Positions 1 to 6,025 of a DNA stretch of 6,537 nucleotides are shown here, one piece after another (the stretch's first letter is position 1; each line of letters opens with the position of its first letter). Position numbers and translations under genes: made by a program. The stretch is from Bradyrhizobium sp. (lineage in GTDB: Bacteria > Pseudomonadota > Alphaproteobacteria > Rhizobiales > Xanthobacteraceae), in the NCBI GenBank assembly GCA_019243075.1, contig JAFAUV010000201.1, positions 1 through 6,537 on the forward strand, written 5' to 3'. The notes beneath the pieces were generated by a model. That model searched no databases. It saw nothing but the letters and a program-made list of their open reading frames with translations, and was not told where the DNA came from.

Positions 1-977
1 CCGCTGCCGCGCACGGTGACGGTCAGCTCGCCCCCCGACAGGATCGCGACGCGCTTGCCTCGCGTGCGCGCATCCAGCGCCATGCGCGAATGCTCGGCAG
101 CGAGCTCGCGCGCCTCGCCCTCGAGATCGGCACCGAGATCGATGGTCTCGTACCCCGCCTCGCGCGCGAGTTCGATGGCGGCATCGAGCGACTGCCGCGG
201 ACGGGCGATCAGCTCGAAGGTGGCGCGCGCAAACGCGGCGTCGCCGGGCTTGCAGCTTTCATTGGCCGGATTTTCCAGCGCGTCACGGACCGCATCGTCG
301 ACCTCGAGCCTGTACTTGGCGAGGATGGCGCGCGCCTCGGAAAGCGTGGTCGGATCGGGCACGGTGGGACCGGACGCGATCGCGGACGGATCATCGCGCG
401 GCACGTCCGAGATCGCGAGCGTCACGATCTCGGCGCGCTGGCCGGCGCGCGCGAGCCTTCCGCCCTTGATCCGCGACAGATGCTTGCGGACGGTATTGAC
501 CTCGCCGATCGGCGCGCCGGAGCGGAGCAGCGCGCGCGTCAGCCTCTGCTTCTGCTCGAAGCTGATGCCGTCGGCCGGCGCGATCCAGTTCGCCGAACCG
601 CCGCCGGAGAGCAGCACCAGCAGGAGGTCGTCGGCCTGGGCCGTCTCCGCCAGCTTCAAGGTGTCCTCGGCGGCCCTCAGCCCTGCCGCGTCCGGCATCG
701 GGTGGCCGGCTTCGACCACGCGGATGCGCCGCGTCGGCACGCCATGGCCGTGGCGCGTGGTGGCAATGCCGAGCAGGCGCGACGGCTCGAGCTCCAGCGC
801 GTCGAGATAATGCCTTTCGGTGCTGGCTGCCATCGCCGCGGCGCCCTTGCCGGCGGCAAGGCAGATCACACGGCCTCGGGGAACGGGACGCAGATGCCCT
901 GCCAGCACGACATCGGGATGCGCGGCGGCGACGGCGGCATCAAAGATGGCGCGCAGGAGCGGGCGGCGATCGGTCAT
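1..977 (-). CDS. gckA: Glycerate 2-kinase (DUF4147/MOFRL family), C-terminus cut by window edge
   Basis: The protein probably phosphorylates D-glycerate to 2-phosphoglycerate in the cytoplasm, linking glyoxylate, serine-cycle or tartrate breakdown to lower glycolysis. Older annotations of this family read 'hydroxypyruvate reductase TtuD'. The first 325 residues are visible; family members are usually about 420. The N-terminal DUF4147 part has AAGKGAAAMA (residues 41-50), LSGGGSANW (123-131), NTVRKHLSRIKGGRLA (161-176) and ISDVPRDDPSAIASGPT (189-205). The C-terminal MOFRL domain is just beginning at AILSGGELTVTVRGS (311-325). From family knowledge, Lys44 and Asp191 sit in the conserved nucleotide/active-site motifs. 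The ATG at 977-975 follows a weak GAGAAACC leader; no better in-frame start is visible upstream. A terminator separates it from the preceding binding-protein gene, so it probably has its own promoter, which I could not place. Oddity: Arg194 stands where SDVPGDD is usual. The gene symbol is by family only. Confidence 0.93.
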   Translation of the reverse strand, partial: MTDRRPLLRAIFDAAVAAAHPDVVLAGHLRPVPRGRVICLAAGKGAAAMAASTERHYLDALELEPSRLLGIATTRHGHGVPTRRIRVVEAGHPMPDAAGLRAAEDTLKLAETAQADDLLLVLLSGGGSANWIAPADGISFEQKQRLTRALLRSGAPIGEVNTVRKHLSRIKGGRLARAGQRAEIVTLAISDVPRDDPSAIASGPTVPDPTTLSEARAILAKYRLEVDDAVRDALENPANESCKPGDAAFARATFELIARPRQSLDAAIELAREAGYETIDLGADLEGEARELAAEHSRMALDARTRGKRVAILSGGELTVTVRGS

Positions 978-1031
978 GGTTTCTCGGGAATGCAAAAGCG
1001 AACATGCAACCCCTTATCCATCTCTTTGCCG

Positions 1032-1064
1032 CAAAAGAAAACCCCCGCAAGCGGCTTGCGGGGG
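1032..1064 (-). terminator. Rho-independent terminator after the second binding-protein gene
   Basis: A perfect 10-bp stem (CCCCCGCAAG at 1042-1051 with CTTGCGGGGG at 1055-1064) closes a 3-nt CGG loop. On the minus strand the stem is followed by TTTTCTTTTGC, a classic U-rich tail. It lies 38 nt past the stop codon of the gene at 1102-2331 and before the glycerate kinase start, so it should isolate the two. The plus-strand side lacks a T-run, which makes it directional. Confidence 0.93.
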
Positions 1065-1101
1065 TCCAGCATGCATTGCGATCGGCCGCCGAAAGACCGG
1101 A

Positions 1102-2331
1102 TCAGCCGCCGACCTCGCCCGAGATGATGTCGCCGAACAATTCCCAGCGCTCGGCCTTGAAGCGCATCAGTTGCAGCTGATCGATCGGCGCGAAATCGGT
1201 CGGCGAGGTGTTGATCGTGATGCCGGGCAGCAGCACTTCGGTGCGGAAGCCCTTCAGGTTTGCGGCCTGCTTCATGATGTTCTCGCGCGTCAGGTCGTCG
1301 CCGCACTGCTGCAGCACCTTCACCAGGGTCTGCGACACGGCATAACCGACGATGACCGATGCGTCGAGCCGGTTGCCTTCGGGAAAGTCTTTGGCCAGGA
1401 AATCGAGGAATGTCTTCATGCCGGAATCGCCATCCCACTGCGGATCCGAGACGTCCTTGAGGTAGGAGGCAGAGATGATGCCCTGCGCGTTCTCATAGCC
1501 GGCGGGCTTGATCACGCTGCCGACCGACGCCGAGACGTTGTTGAGGATGTGCAGCGCCTTCCAGTCGATCTCGGCGGCCTTCTTGATGGCTTGCGCCGCG
1601 AATTTCGGCGTGGTGACATCGAAGAAGACATCGGCGCCGGTCGCCTTCAACTTGACGACATGATTGTCGACGGTGGGCTCGGTGGTCTCGTAGCTTTCTT
1701 CCGCTATGATCATCGACGCCGCCTTGGCGCCGAGGCCATCCTTCAGGCCCTTCAGATAGTCCTTGCCGTAATCGTCGTTCTGGTAGAGCACGGCGATCTT
1801 GGCGTCGGGCCGCTCCTTCAAGAGATATTTCGCATAGATATGCGCCTCGCTCTGGTAGGAAGGCTGCCAGCCCATGGTCCAGGGGAAATTCTGCGGATCG
1901 TTCCACTTGGTGGCACCGGTGGCGACAAAGAGCTGCGGCACCTTTTTGGAGTTCATGTATTTCTGGATCGCCGAGTTCGGCGGCGTGCCGAGCGAGTTGA
2001 AGATGAACAGCACCTCGTCGCTCTCGACCAGCTTGCGCGCCTGCTCGACGGTCTTCGGCGGCGAGTAGCCGTCATCATAGGAGATGAAATTGATCCTGCG
2101 GCCGTTGATGCCGCCAGCGGCATTGATCTTGCTGAAATAGGCCTGCTCGGTCTTGCCGATCACGCCATAGGCCGATGCCGGGCCGCTGTAAGGCATGATG
2201 TTGCCGATCTTGATTTCCGTGTCGGTGGCGCCGGTATCGTATTTCTTCTGCGCGAATGCGCTTGTCGAAGCGGCTGCGAAAAGCGTGAGCGCGGCCGCAG
2301 CCGCGGCCAGGCGAGTGCCGGTAACGGGCAT
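1102..2331 (-). CDS. Branched-chain amino acid type ABC transporter, periplasmic substrate-binding protein (second paralogue)
   Basis: This 409-residue secreted solute receptor belongs to the LivK/Peripla_BP_6 type. It would capture a small ligand in the periplasm and hand it to a LivHM channel. A Sec signal peptide with an alanine-rich core covers residues 1-27 and ends AFA before QKKYD. The mature protein then opens with the family's first strand, TEIKIGNIMPYSGPASAYG (38-56), and has the hinge-domain motif NDDYGKDYLKGLKDGLG. There is no lipobox, so it should be a soluble periplasmic protein. The ATG is chosen because GGGAG (plus 2339-2343) lies 7 nt upstream and the signal peptide begins there. 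It is about 77% identical by hand alignment to the binding protein encoded upstream (2640-3872), with the signal peptides and C-terminal third most different. A terminator lies on each side, so it probably forms its own transcript. The ligand is unknown: branched-chain amino acids, amides or aromatic acids are all possible. Confidence 0.95.
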   Translation of the reverse strand: MPVTGTRLAAAAAALTLFAAASTSAFAQKKYDTGATDTEIKIGNIMPYSGPASAYGVIGKTEQAYFSKINAAGGINGRRINFISYDDGYSPPKTVEQARKLVESDEVLFIFNSLGTPPNSAIQKYMNSKKVPQLFVATGATKWNDPQNFPWTMGWQPSYQSEAHIYAKYLLKERPDAKIAVLYQNDDYGKDYLKGLKDGLGAKAASMIIAEESYETTEPTVDNHVVKLKATGADVFFDVTTPKFAAQAIKKAAEIDWKALHILNNVSASVGSVIKPAGYENAQGIISASYLKDVSDPQWDGDSGMKTFLDFLAKDFPEGNRLDASVIVGYAVSQTLVKVLQQCGDDLTRENIMKQAANLKGFRTEVLLPGITINTSPTDFAPIDQLQLMRFKAERWELFGDIISGEVGG

Positions 2332-2343
2332 TTCGTTTCTCCC

Positions 2344-2538
2344 TCAATTCGGATGTCGACGATGTGTCGCGGCTTTCTGGAAATGGAAAGCTCTTTTCGT
2401 TTGCGCGAAGGCTATCACCTCGCCGGAACCGGCTCAATAAAAAGCCCCTGCGACAAGGCCGCGGGGGCTGCTTCTTTAGTAGCCAGCCGCAGCGAATAAT
2501 ACGCGATGCCCGGTGTTAACCATCGACATCCGAATTGA
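2344..2538. repeat. 16-bp perfect inverted repeat bracketing most of the gap between the two binding-protein genes
   Basis: TCAATTCGGATGTCGA at 2344-2359 recurs as its exact reverse complement at 2523-2538. The left copy directly abuts the ribosome binding site of the second binding-protein gene. The right copy lies beyond the terminator, in the 3' region of the first. The 163 bp between the copies include the terminator and the probable promoter region. Both copies are followed on the plus strand by a similar GACGATGT(GT)CGCG stretch, so the right copy reads as part of a small imperfect duplication as well. It could be the ends of a short mobile palindromic element, a regulator site present twice, or a relic of the gene duplication. 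The sequence does not decide between these. Confidence 0.6.
2437..2469 (-). terminator. Rho-independent terminator between the two binding-protein genes
   Basis: Plus positions 2443-2452 pair with 2460-2469 around a 7-nt loop: AGCCCC pairs with GGGGCT, then one C-A mismatch on the minus strand, then three more pairs. The minus strand continues as TTTTTATTG, a good U-tract. It lies about 170 nt after the stop of the upstream binding-protein gene (2640-3872) and about 105 nt before the start of the next one. It should therefore end the liv operon transcript and leave the second binding protein to its own promoter. The plus-strand tail (GCTTCTTT) is weaker. Confidence 0.8.
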
Positions 2539-2544
2539 CGATGT

Positions 2545-2587
2545 CGCGAAGCGCTCACCCGTGTTGGGTGAGGGAGGCGCGAAGCGC
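2545..2587. repeat. Hairpin flanked by 10-bp direct repeats in the 3' region of the first binding-protein gene
   Basis: A perfect 7-bp stem, CTCACCC (2554-2560) with GGGTGAG (2566-2572), closes a GTGTT loop. It is flanked by two exact copies of CGCGAAGCGC at 2545-2554 and 2578-2587. The arrangement resembles the small dispersed intergenic palindromes common in Bradyrhizobium-like genomes. No T-run follows on either strand, so it is not a typical terminator. It could stabilise the 3' end of the upstream transcript. Confidence 0.5.
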
Positions 2588-2639
2588 GTCCTTTGATCGA
2601 ACCGGACGATGGCCACCGAAAAGGCCGGCCCTAAAATCG

Positions 2640-3872
2640 TCAGTTGCTCATTCCGCCCGAGATGATGTCGCCGAACAGATCCCACTTCTCGCCCTTGAAG
2701 CGCATCATCTGCAATTGCTTGATCGGCGCGAAATCGGTGGGCGAGGTGTTGATCTTGATGCCCGGCAGGAGCGTGTCCGGCTCGAAATCCTTGAGGCTCT
2801 CGGCCTGCTTCATGACGTTGTCGCGGGTGAGATCGTCGCCGCACATCTGCAGCACCTTCACCAGCGTCTGCGCCACGCCGTAGCCGTACACCACGGAGGC
2901 ATCGAGCCGGTCGCCGTCCGGAAAATACCTGTCTAGGAAGGCGTAGAACAGCTTCATGCCGGGATCGTTGTCCCATTGCGGATCGGCGCCGTCCTTGGCG
3001 TAGGCCGCCGACAGGATTCCTTGCGAATTCTCGAACCCCGCCGGCTTCATCACGCCGCCGACGGATGCCGAGACGTTGGAGACGATGTGCAGGGGATGCC
3101 AGTCGATCTCGGCCAGCTTCTTGATCGCCTGCGCCGCGAATTTCGGCGTGGTGATGGAGATGAAGACATCGACGCCGGCGGATTTCAGCTTGACGACGTG
3201 GCTGTCGATCGACGGTTCGGCGGTCTCGTAGCTTTCCTCCGCGGTTATCATCGAGGCCTTGGCACCGAGTCCGTCCTTGAGGCCCTTGAGATAGTCCTTG
3301 CCGAAATCATCGTTCTGGTACAGCACGCCGATCTTCGCATCCGGCTTCTGCTTCAGCAGATATTTCGCGTAGATATGCGCTTCGACCTCGTAGGAGGGCT
3401 GCCAACCCATGGTCCAGGGAAACTGCTTGGGCTCGCTCCACTTGCTGGCGCCGGTCGCGACAAAGAGTTGCGGCACCTTCTGGCCGTTCATGTATTTCTC
3501 GATCGCGGAATTCGAGGGCGTGCCGAGCGGGTTGAAGATCAGCAGCACGCCGTCGTCCTCGACCAGCTTGCGCGCCTGCTCGACGGCTTTCGGCGGGCTG
3601 TAGCCGTCGTCATAGGAGAGAAACTTGATCTTGCGGCCATTGACGCCGCCCTCGGCATTGACCTTGTCGAAATAGGCCTGCTCGGTCTTGCCGATCACGC
3701 CATAGGCCGACGCCGGGCCGCTATAGGGCATGATGTTGCCGATCTTGATCTCGGTGTCGCTGACGCCGGTGTCGTATTTCTTCTGGGCCAGCGCGCCGTC
3801 GGGCAAGCAAAGCATGCAAACGCAAACAATGGCGGCCGCCGCCAGCGCGGCGGTGCGTAGGCCTTTCAACAC
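2640..3872 (-). CDS. Branched-chain amino acid type ABC transporter, periplasmic substrate-binding protein (first paralogue)
   Basis: This 410-residue secreted binding protein (LivK/Peripla_BP_6 type) is encoded directly after livH and livM and is therefore the likely primary receptor of this importer. A GTG start is chosen: AGGAG stands 8 nt upstream, and translation then gives a clean signal peptide (residues 1-29, cysteine-rich core, ending ALA before QKKYD). The mature length also matches its paralogue to within one residue. Longer in-frame versions would run back into livM and place non-secretory sequence before the signal. The mature protein opens TEIKIGNIMPYSGPASAYG and carries NDDFGKDYLKGLKDGLG and INTSPTDFAPI. 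The gap to livM is 38 nt, so it is probably cotranscribed. It differs from the second paralogue in about 89 of 382 mature positions by hand count, including a one-residue gap near AKA-SMI. The ligand cannot be determined. Confidence 0.94.
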   Translation of the reverse strand: MLKGLRTAALAAAAIVCVCMLCLPDGALAQKKYDTGVSDTEIKIGNIMPYSGPASAYGVIGKTEQAYFDKVNAEGGVNGRKIKFLSYDDGYSPPKAVEQARKLVEDDGVLLIFNPLGTPSNSAIEKYMNGQKVPQLFVATGASKWSEPKQFPWTMGWQPSYEVEAHIYAKYLLKQKPDAKIGVLYQNDDFGKDYLKGLKDGLGAKASMITAEESYETAEPSIDSHVVKLKSAGVDVFISITTPKFAAQAIKKLAEIDWHPLHIVSNVSASVGGVMKPAGFENSQGILSAAYAKDGADPQWDNDPGMKLFYAFLDRYFPDGDRLDASVVYGYGVAQTLVKVLQMCGDDLTRDNVMKQAESLKDFEPDTLLPGIKINTSPTDFAPIKQLQMMRFKGEKWDLFGDIISGGMSN

Positions 3873-3880
3873 AATCGTCT

Positions 3881-3886
3881 CTCCTG
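3881..3886 (-). promoter_or_regulatory. Ribosome binding site fixing the GTG start of the first binding protein
   Basis: The minus strand reads CAGGAG here, followed by an 8-nt spacer (AGACGATT) and then GTG TTG AAA. The TTG one codon later would have an 11-nt spacer, so GTG is the better choice. No in-frame ATG lies near it. Confidence 0.75.
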
Positions 3887-3910
3887 GTTGTTGCTCTTGT
3901 TTGTCCCGGC

Positions 3911-4924
3911 CTATCTCCTGAGCCGGGCGGCCAGTTGCTGGCAGAGGATGGCAACCTGCCTTGCGCCGTGCGGGATCAGGAAGATGACCAGGAAGAGCAA
4001 TACGCCGAACACGGCCCCGGAGAGGCCCTTGGAGACGCTTTCCGCGATGTTCGGGACGAAAATGATAAAGGCGGAGCCGATGAACGAGCCGGGCAGCCAA
4101 CCGACGCCGCCGACCACCATGCCGAGGAACAGCGAGATCGCCAGCGTAATGGTGTAGCTGTCGGGCGCCACGAACTGCACCGCGATGGCCCCAAGCCCGC
4201 CGGCGACGCCGGTGATTCCGGCGCTGACGCCGAAGGCCAGCGTCTTGTACAACGCCACGTCGACGCCCATGGCGGAAGCGGCGATCTCATTGTCGCGGAT
4301 CGCCATGAAGGCGCGGCCCGAGCGTGAGCGCAACAGATTGACCGAGAAGAGGTAGATCGCAATGGTGATGAGGAGCGTGAAATAGTAGAGCCACATGTCC
4401 TGCGACATCGATAGCCCAAACGGCGCATCCGGCTTGGTCACGACCAGGCCTTGCACGCCGCCGGTCCATTTCTCGAAATAGCCGAGCTTCAGGAGCTGCG
4501 GCATGGCGGTCGCCAGCGCAAAGGTGGCGAGCGCAAGATAGACGCCGGAGAGCCGCAGCGCGGGCTGGCCGAACAGGAAGCCGGCGGCGAAGCAGATGAT
4601 GCCTGCGACCGGCAGCGTCAGCGCGTAATTGACGTTGTACTGCTCCATCAGGATCGCGGAGGTGTAGGCGCCGATCGCATAGAATGCGCTCTGGCCGAGC
4701 GAGAACTGGCCGCTGCCGCCGGTCAGAATGTTCAGGGCCAGCACCGCGAGGCCGTAGATCAGCAGCATCGTCATCTGGAAGATGACGAAATTCTTGACGA
4801 CCAGTGGCACCAGGAGCAGCACTGCGAGCACCACCAGCGAGGTGCCCGTGCCCAGCGTCATCGCCCGTTTCGGAACGGCCTCGACCGCGTGGCCCTCGGT
4901 GACGACTTCCTCCGCAGCGCTCAT
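3911..4924 (-). CDS. livM: Branched-chain amino acid type ABC transporter permease LivM
   Basis: This 337-residue inner-membrane permease would form half of the transport channel with LivH. A hydrophilic N-terminal arm of about 27 residues precedes a first membrane segment (28-43). Further hydrophobic segments follow through 310-318, consistent with the family. Family motifs are clear: LTGGSGQFSLGQSAFYAIGAY (67-87) and the cytoplasmic EAA-like loop GRAFMAIRDNEIAASAMGV (203-221), which docks with the ATPases. The ATG is 2 nt after the livH stop (CGAGTCTGAGCATG), implying translational coupling. The gene ends in TAG, 38 nt before the first binding-protein start. Length and motif order fit an intact LivM. 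The substrate is inferred only as a HAAT-family ligand. Confidence 0.96.
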   Translation of the reverse strand: MSAAEEVVTEGHAVEAVPKRAMTLGTGTSLVVLAVLLLVPLVVKNFVIFQMTMLLIYGLAVLALNILTGGSGQFSLGQSAFYAIGAYTSAILMEQYNVNYALTLPVAGIICFAAGFLFGQPALRLSGVYLALATFALATAMPQLLKLGYFEKWTGGVQGLVVTKPDAPFGLSMSQDMWLYYFTLLITIAIYLFSVNLLRSRSGRAFMAIRDNEIAASAMGVDVALYKTLAFGVSAGITGVAGGLGAIAVQFVAPDSYTITLAISLFLGMVVGGVGWLPGSFIGSAFIIFVPNIAESVSKGLSGAVFGVLLFLVIFLIPHGARQVAILCQQLAARLRR

Positions 4925-4926
4925 GC

Positions 4927-5805
4927 TCAGACTCGCTTCACGATGGGCCGGCCGAACAGGCCGGCGGGTTTGACGACCAGGACGGTGATGATCAGCGCGA
5001 GGGCGATCGGCAGCTTCAGCTCGTTGCCGACGCCCGGAATATAGGTTCCGACCAGATTCTCGAAGATGCCGACCAGAAAGCCGCCGACGACGGCGCCGAA
5101 CGGACTGGTCAGGCCGCCAAGCACGGCGGCGGCAAAGCCATAGATCAGCACGCCCAGCATCATATTCGGTTCAAGGAAGACGACAGGTGCGATCATCATG
5201 CCGGCGACGGAGCCGATGGCGGCGGCCATGCCCCAGCCGAGCGCGATCATCCAGGACGTATTGATGCCGACCAGACGAGCGGACTCCGGCAGCGATGCGG
5301 CCGCCCGCATCGCGAGCCCCATCCTGGTGTAGCGGAAGAAGAAGAACAGGCCAGCCAGCATCAGCAGCGTGATGCCGATCATGCCCGCCTGATGGGTCGA
5401 GATGAGCTGGCTGCCCAGGAACGGCGACGAGCCGAACGGGGTCGGATATTGCTTGATGGTGAAGTCCCAGATCAGGCCGGCGCAGGAATTGATGATGGAA
5501 TAAAGCGCGATGAAGCCGGCGACGTTGGTCAGGATCGGCGCCTTCGCGAGCGGCTTGAACAGGATGCGCTCGATCAGGATGCCGCCGGCGAAAGAGAAAG
5601 CCAGCGTCAGGATGAAGGCGATCCAATAGGGGAACCCCCACTGCATCATCTGCCAGGAGATGAAGGTCGAGAACATCGCCATCTCGCCTTGAGCGAAATT
5701 GAGATGGTCGATCGCCTGGTAGATCATCACCACCGCAAGCGCCATGCAGGCATAGATCGCGCCGGTGGAGATGCCGGCCAGGATTTGATTGGTGAAAAGC
5801 TCCAT
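4927..5805 (-). CDS. livH: Branched-chain amino acid type ABC transporter permease LivH
   Basis: This 292-residue inner-membrane permease is the partner of LivM. The start of the family is typical: QILAGISTGAIYACMALAVV, then HLNFAQGEMAM (34-44). The EAA-like coupling loop runs GLAMRAAASLPESARLVGI (163-181). The C-terminal part has the glycine-rich AAAVLGGLTSPFGAVVGGF (225-243) and ends VVKPAGLFGRPIVKRV. Hydrophobic segments fill nearly the whole chain. The ATG is preceded by AGGGAG with a 9-nt spacer. A 220-bp gap containing a palindromic repeat separates it from livF upstream, so livHM may need readthrough or an internal promoter. I found no convincing promoter there. Confidence 0.96.
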   Translation of the reverse strand: MELFTNQILAGISTGAIYACMALAVVMIYQAIDHLNFAQGEMAMFSTFISWQMMQWGFPYWIAFILTLAFSFAGGILIERILFKPLAKAPILTNVAGFIALYSIINSCAGLIWDFTIKQYPTPFGSSPFLGSQLISTHQAGMIGITLLMLAGLFFFFRYTRMGLAMRAAASLPESARLVGINTSWMIALGWGMAAAIGSVAGMMIAPVVFLEPNMMLGVLIYGFAAAVLGGLTSPFGAVVGGFLVGIFENLVGTYIPGVGNELKLPIALALIITVLVVKPAGLFGRPIVKRV

Positions 5806-5851
5806 GGCCGCTGGCTCCCTAAGGCATGCTTATGGCGAAAAAGGACAATAC

Positions 5852-5994
5852 TGTCGTCCCGGACAAGCGAGCGTAAGCGAGCGCGATCCGGGACCCATAA
5901 CCACAGGTCGTGGTCGTCCGGTGAGCTGATTGCCCGGGCTTGAAGCAACCACGACGCCCTGGGGTTATGGGTCCCCGCCTTCGCGGGGACGACA
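5852..5994. repeat. 143-bp palindromic intergenic repeat between livF and livH
   Basis: The outer ends are inverted: TGTCGTCCC (5852-5860) against GGGACGACA (5986-5994). An inner pair is also inverted: GGGACCCATAACC (5890-5902) against GGTTATGGGTCCC (5963-5975). Each arm contains its own hairpin, CCCGGA/TCCGGG (5858-5863 with 5887-5892) and CCCCGC/GCGGGG (5973-5978 with 5983-5988). The centre pairs GTCGTGGT (5907-5914) with ACCACGAC (5948-5955). The left arm also repeats GCGAGCG twice. The minus-strand translation gives the PAKAGTHNP string often seen when such dispersed repeats of Bradyrhizobium-like genomes are wrongly called as protein. It is probably a non-coding repeat that folds in RNA. 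No T-run follows, so it is not a standard terminator. Confidence 0.8.
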
Positions 5995-6025
5995 CCGAAT
6001 GTATAGATGCGGTTTCCATCATCCC

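Noticed and set aside
16..1127. Two overlapping plus-strand open frames over the glycerate kinase region
   Set aside because: They have low-complexity Ser/Arg/Ala composition and no recognisable motif, while the minus strand encodes a continuous glycerate kinase with all family motifs.
2409..2437. Possible promoter for the second binding-protein gene on the minus strand (TTGAGC, 17-nt spacer, TAGCCT)
   Set aside because: Only 4 and 3 of 6 positions match the consensus, and the -35 overlaps the terminator tail. The location is sensible but the sequence support is too weak to call.
820..2499. Long plus-strand open frame (559 codons) opposite the second binding protein and the glycerate kinase start
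   Set aside because: It is antisense to two clearly recognised genes, is rich in Arg, Gly and Asp as expected for an antisense frame in high-GC DNA, and crosses two terminators. A similar antisense frame occurs opposite the first binding protein (2976-3860), reflecting the shared template sequence.
2476..2976. Minus-strand frame of 166 codons running past the first binding-protein stop
   Set aside because: It is a shadow frame of the 3' end of the binding-protein gene; it reads through the hairpin repeat and inverted repeat and has no recognisable domain.
3873..4100. N-terminal extension of the first binding protein to an upstream start at 4100
   Set aside because: It would overlap livM by about 190 bp and bury the signal peptide. 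The GTG at 3872 has a well-placed AGGAG and matches the length of the paralogue.
5973..5988. CCCCGC/GCGGGG hairpin as a terminator for livF
   Set aside because: No U-tract follows on the minus strand, and the hairpin is part of the larger repeat.
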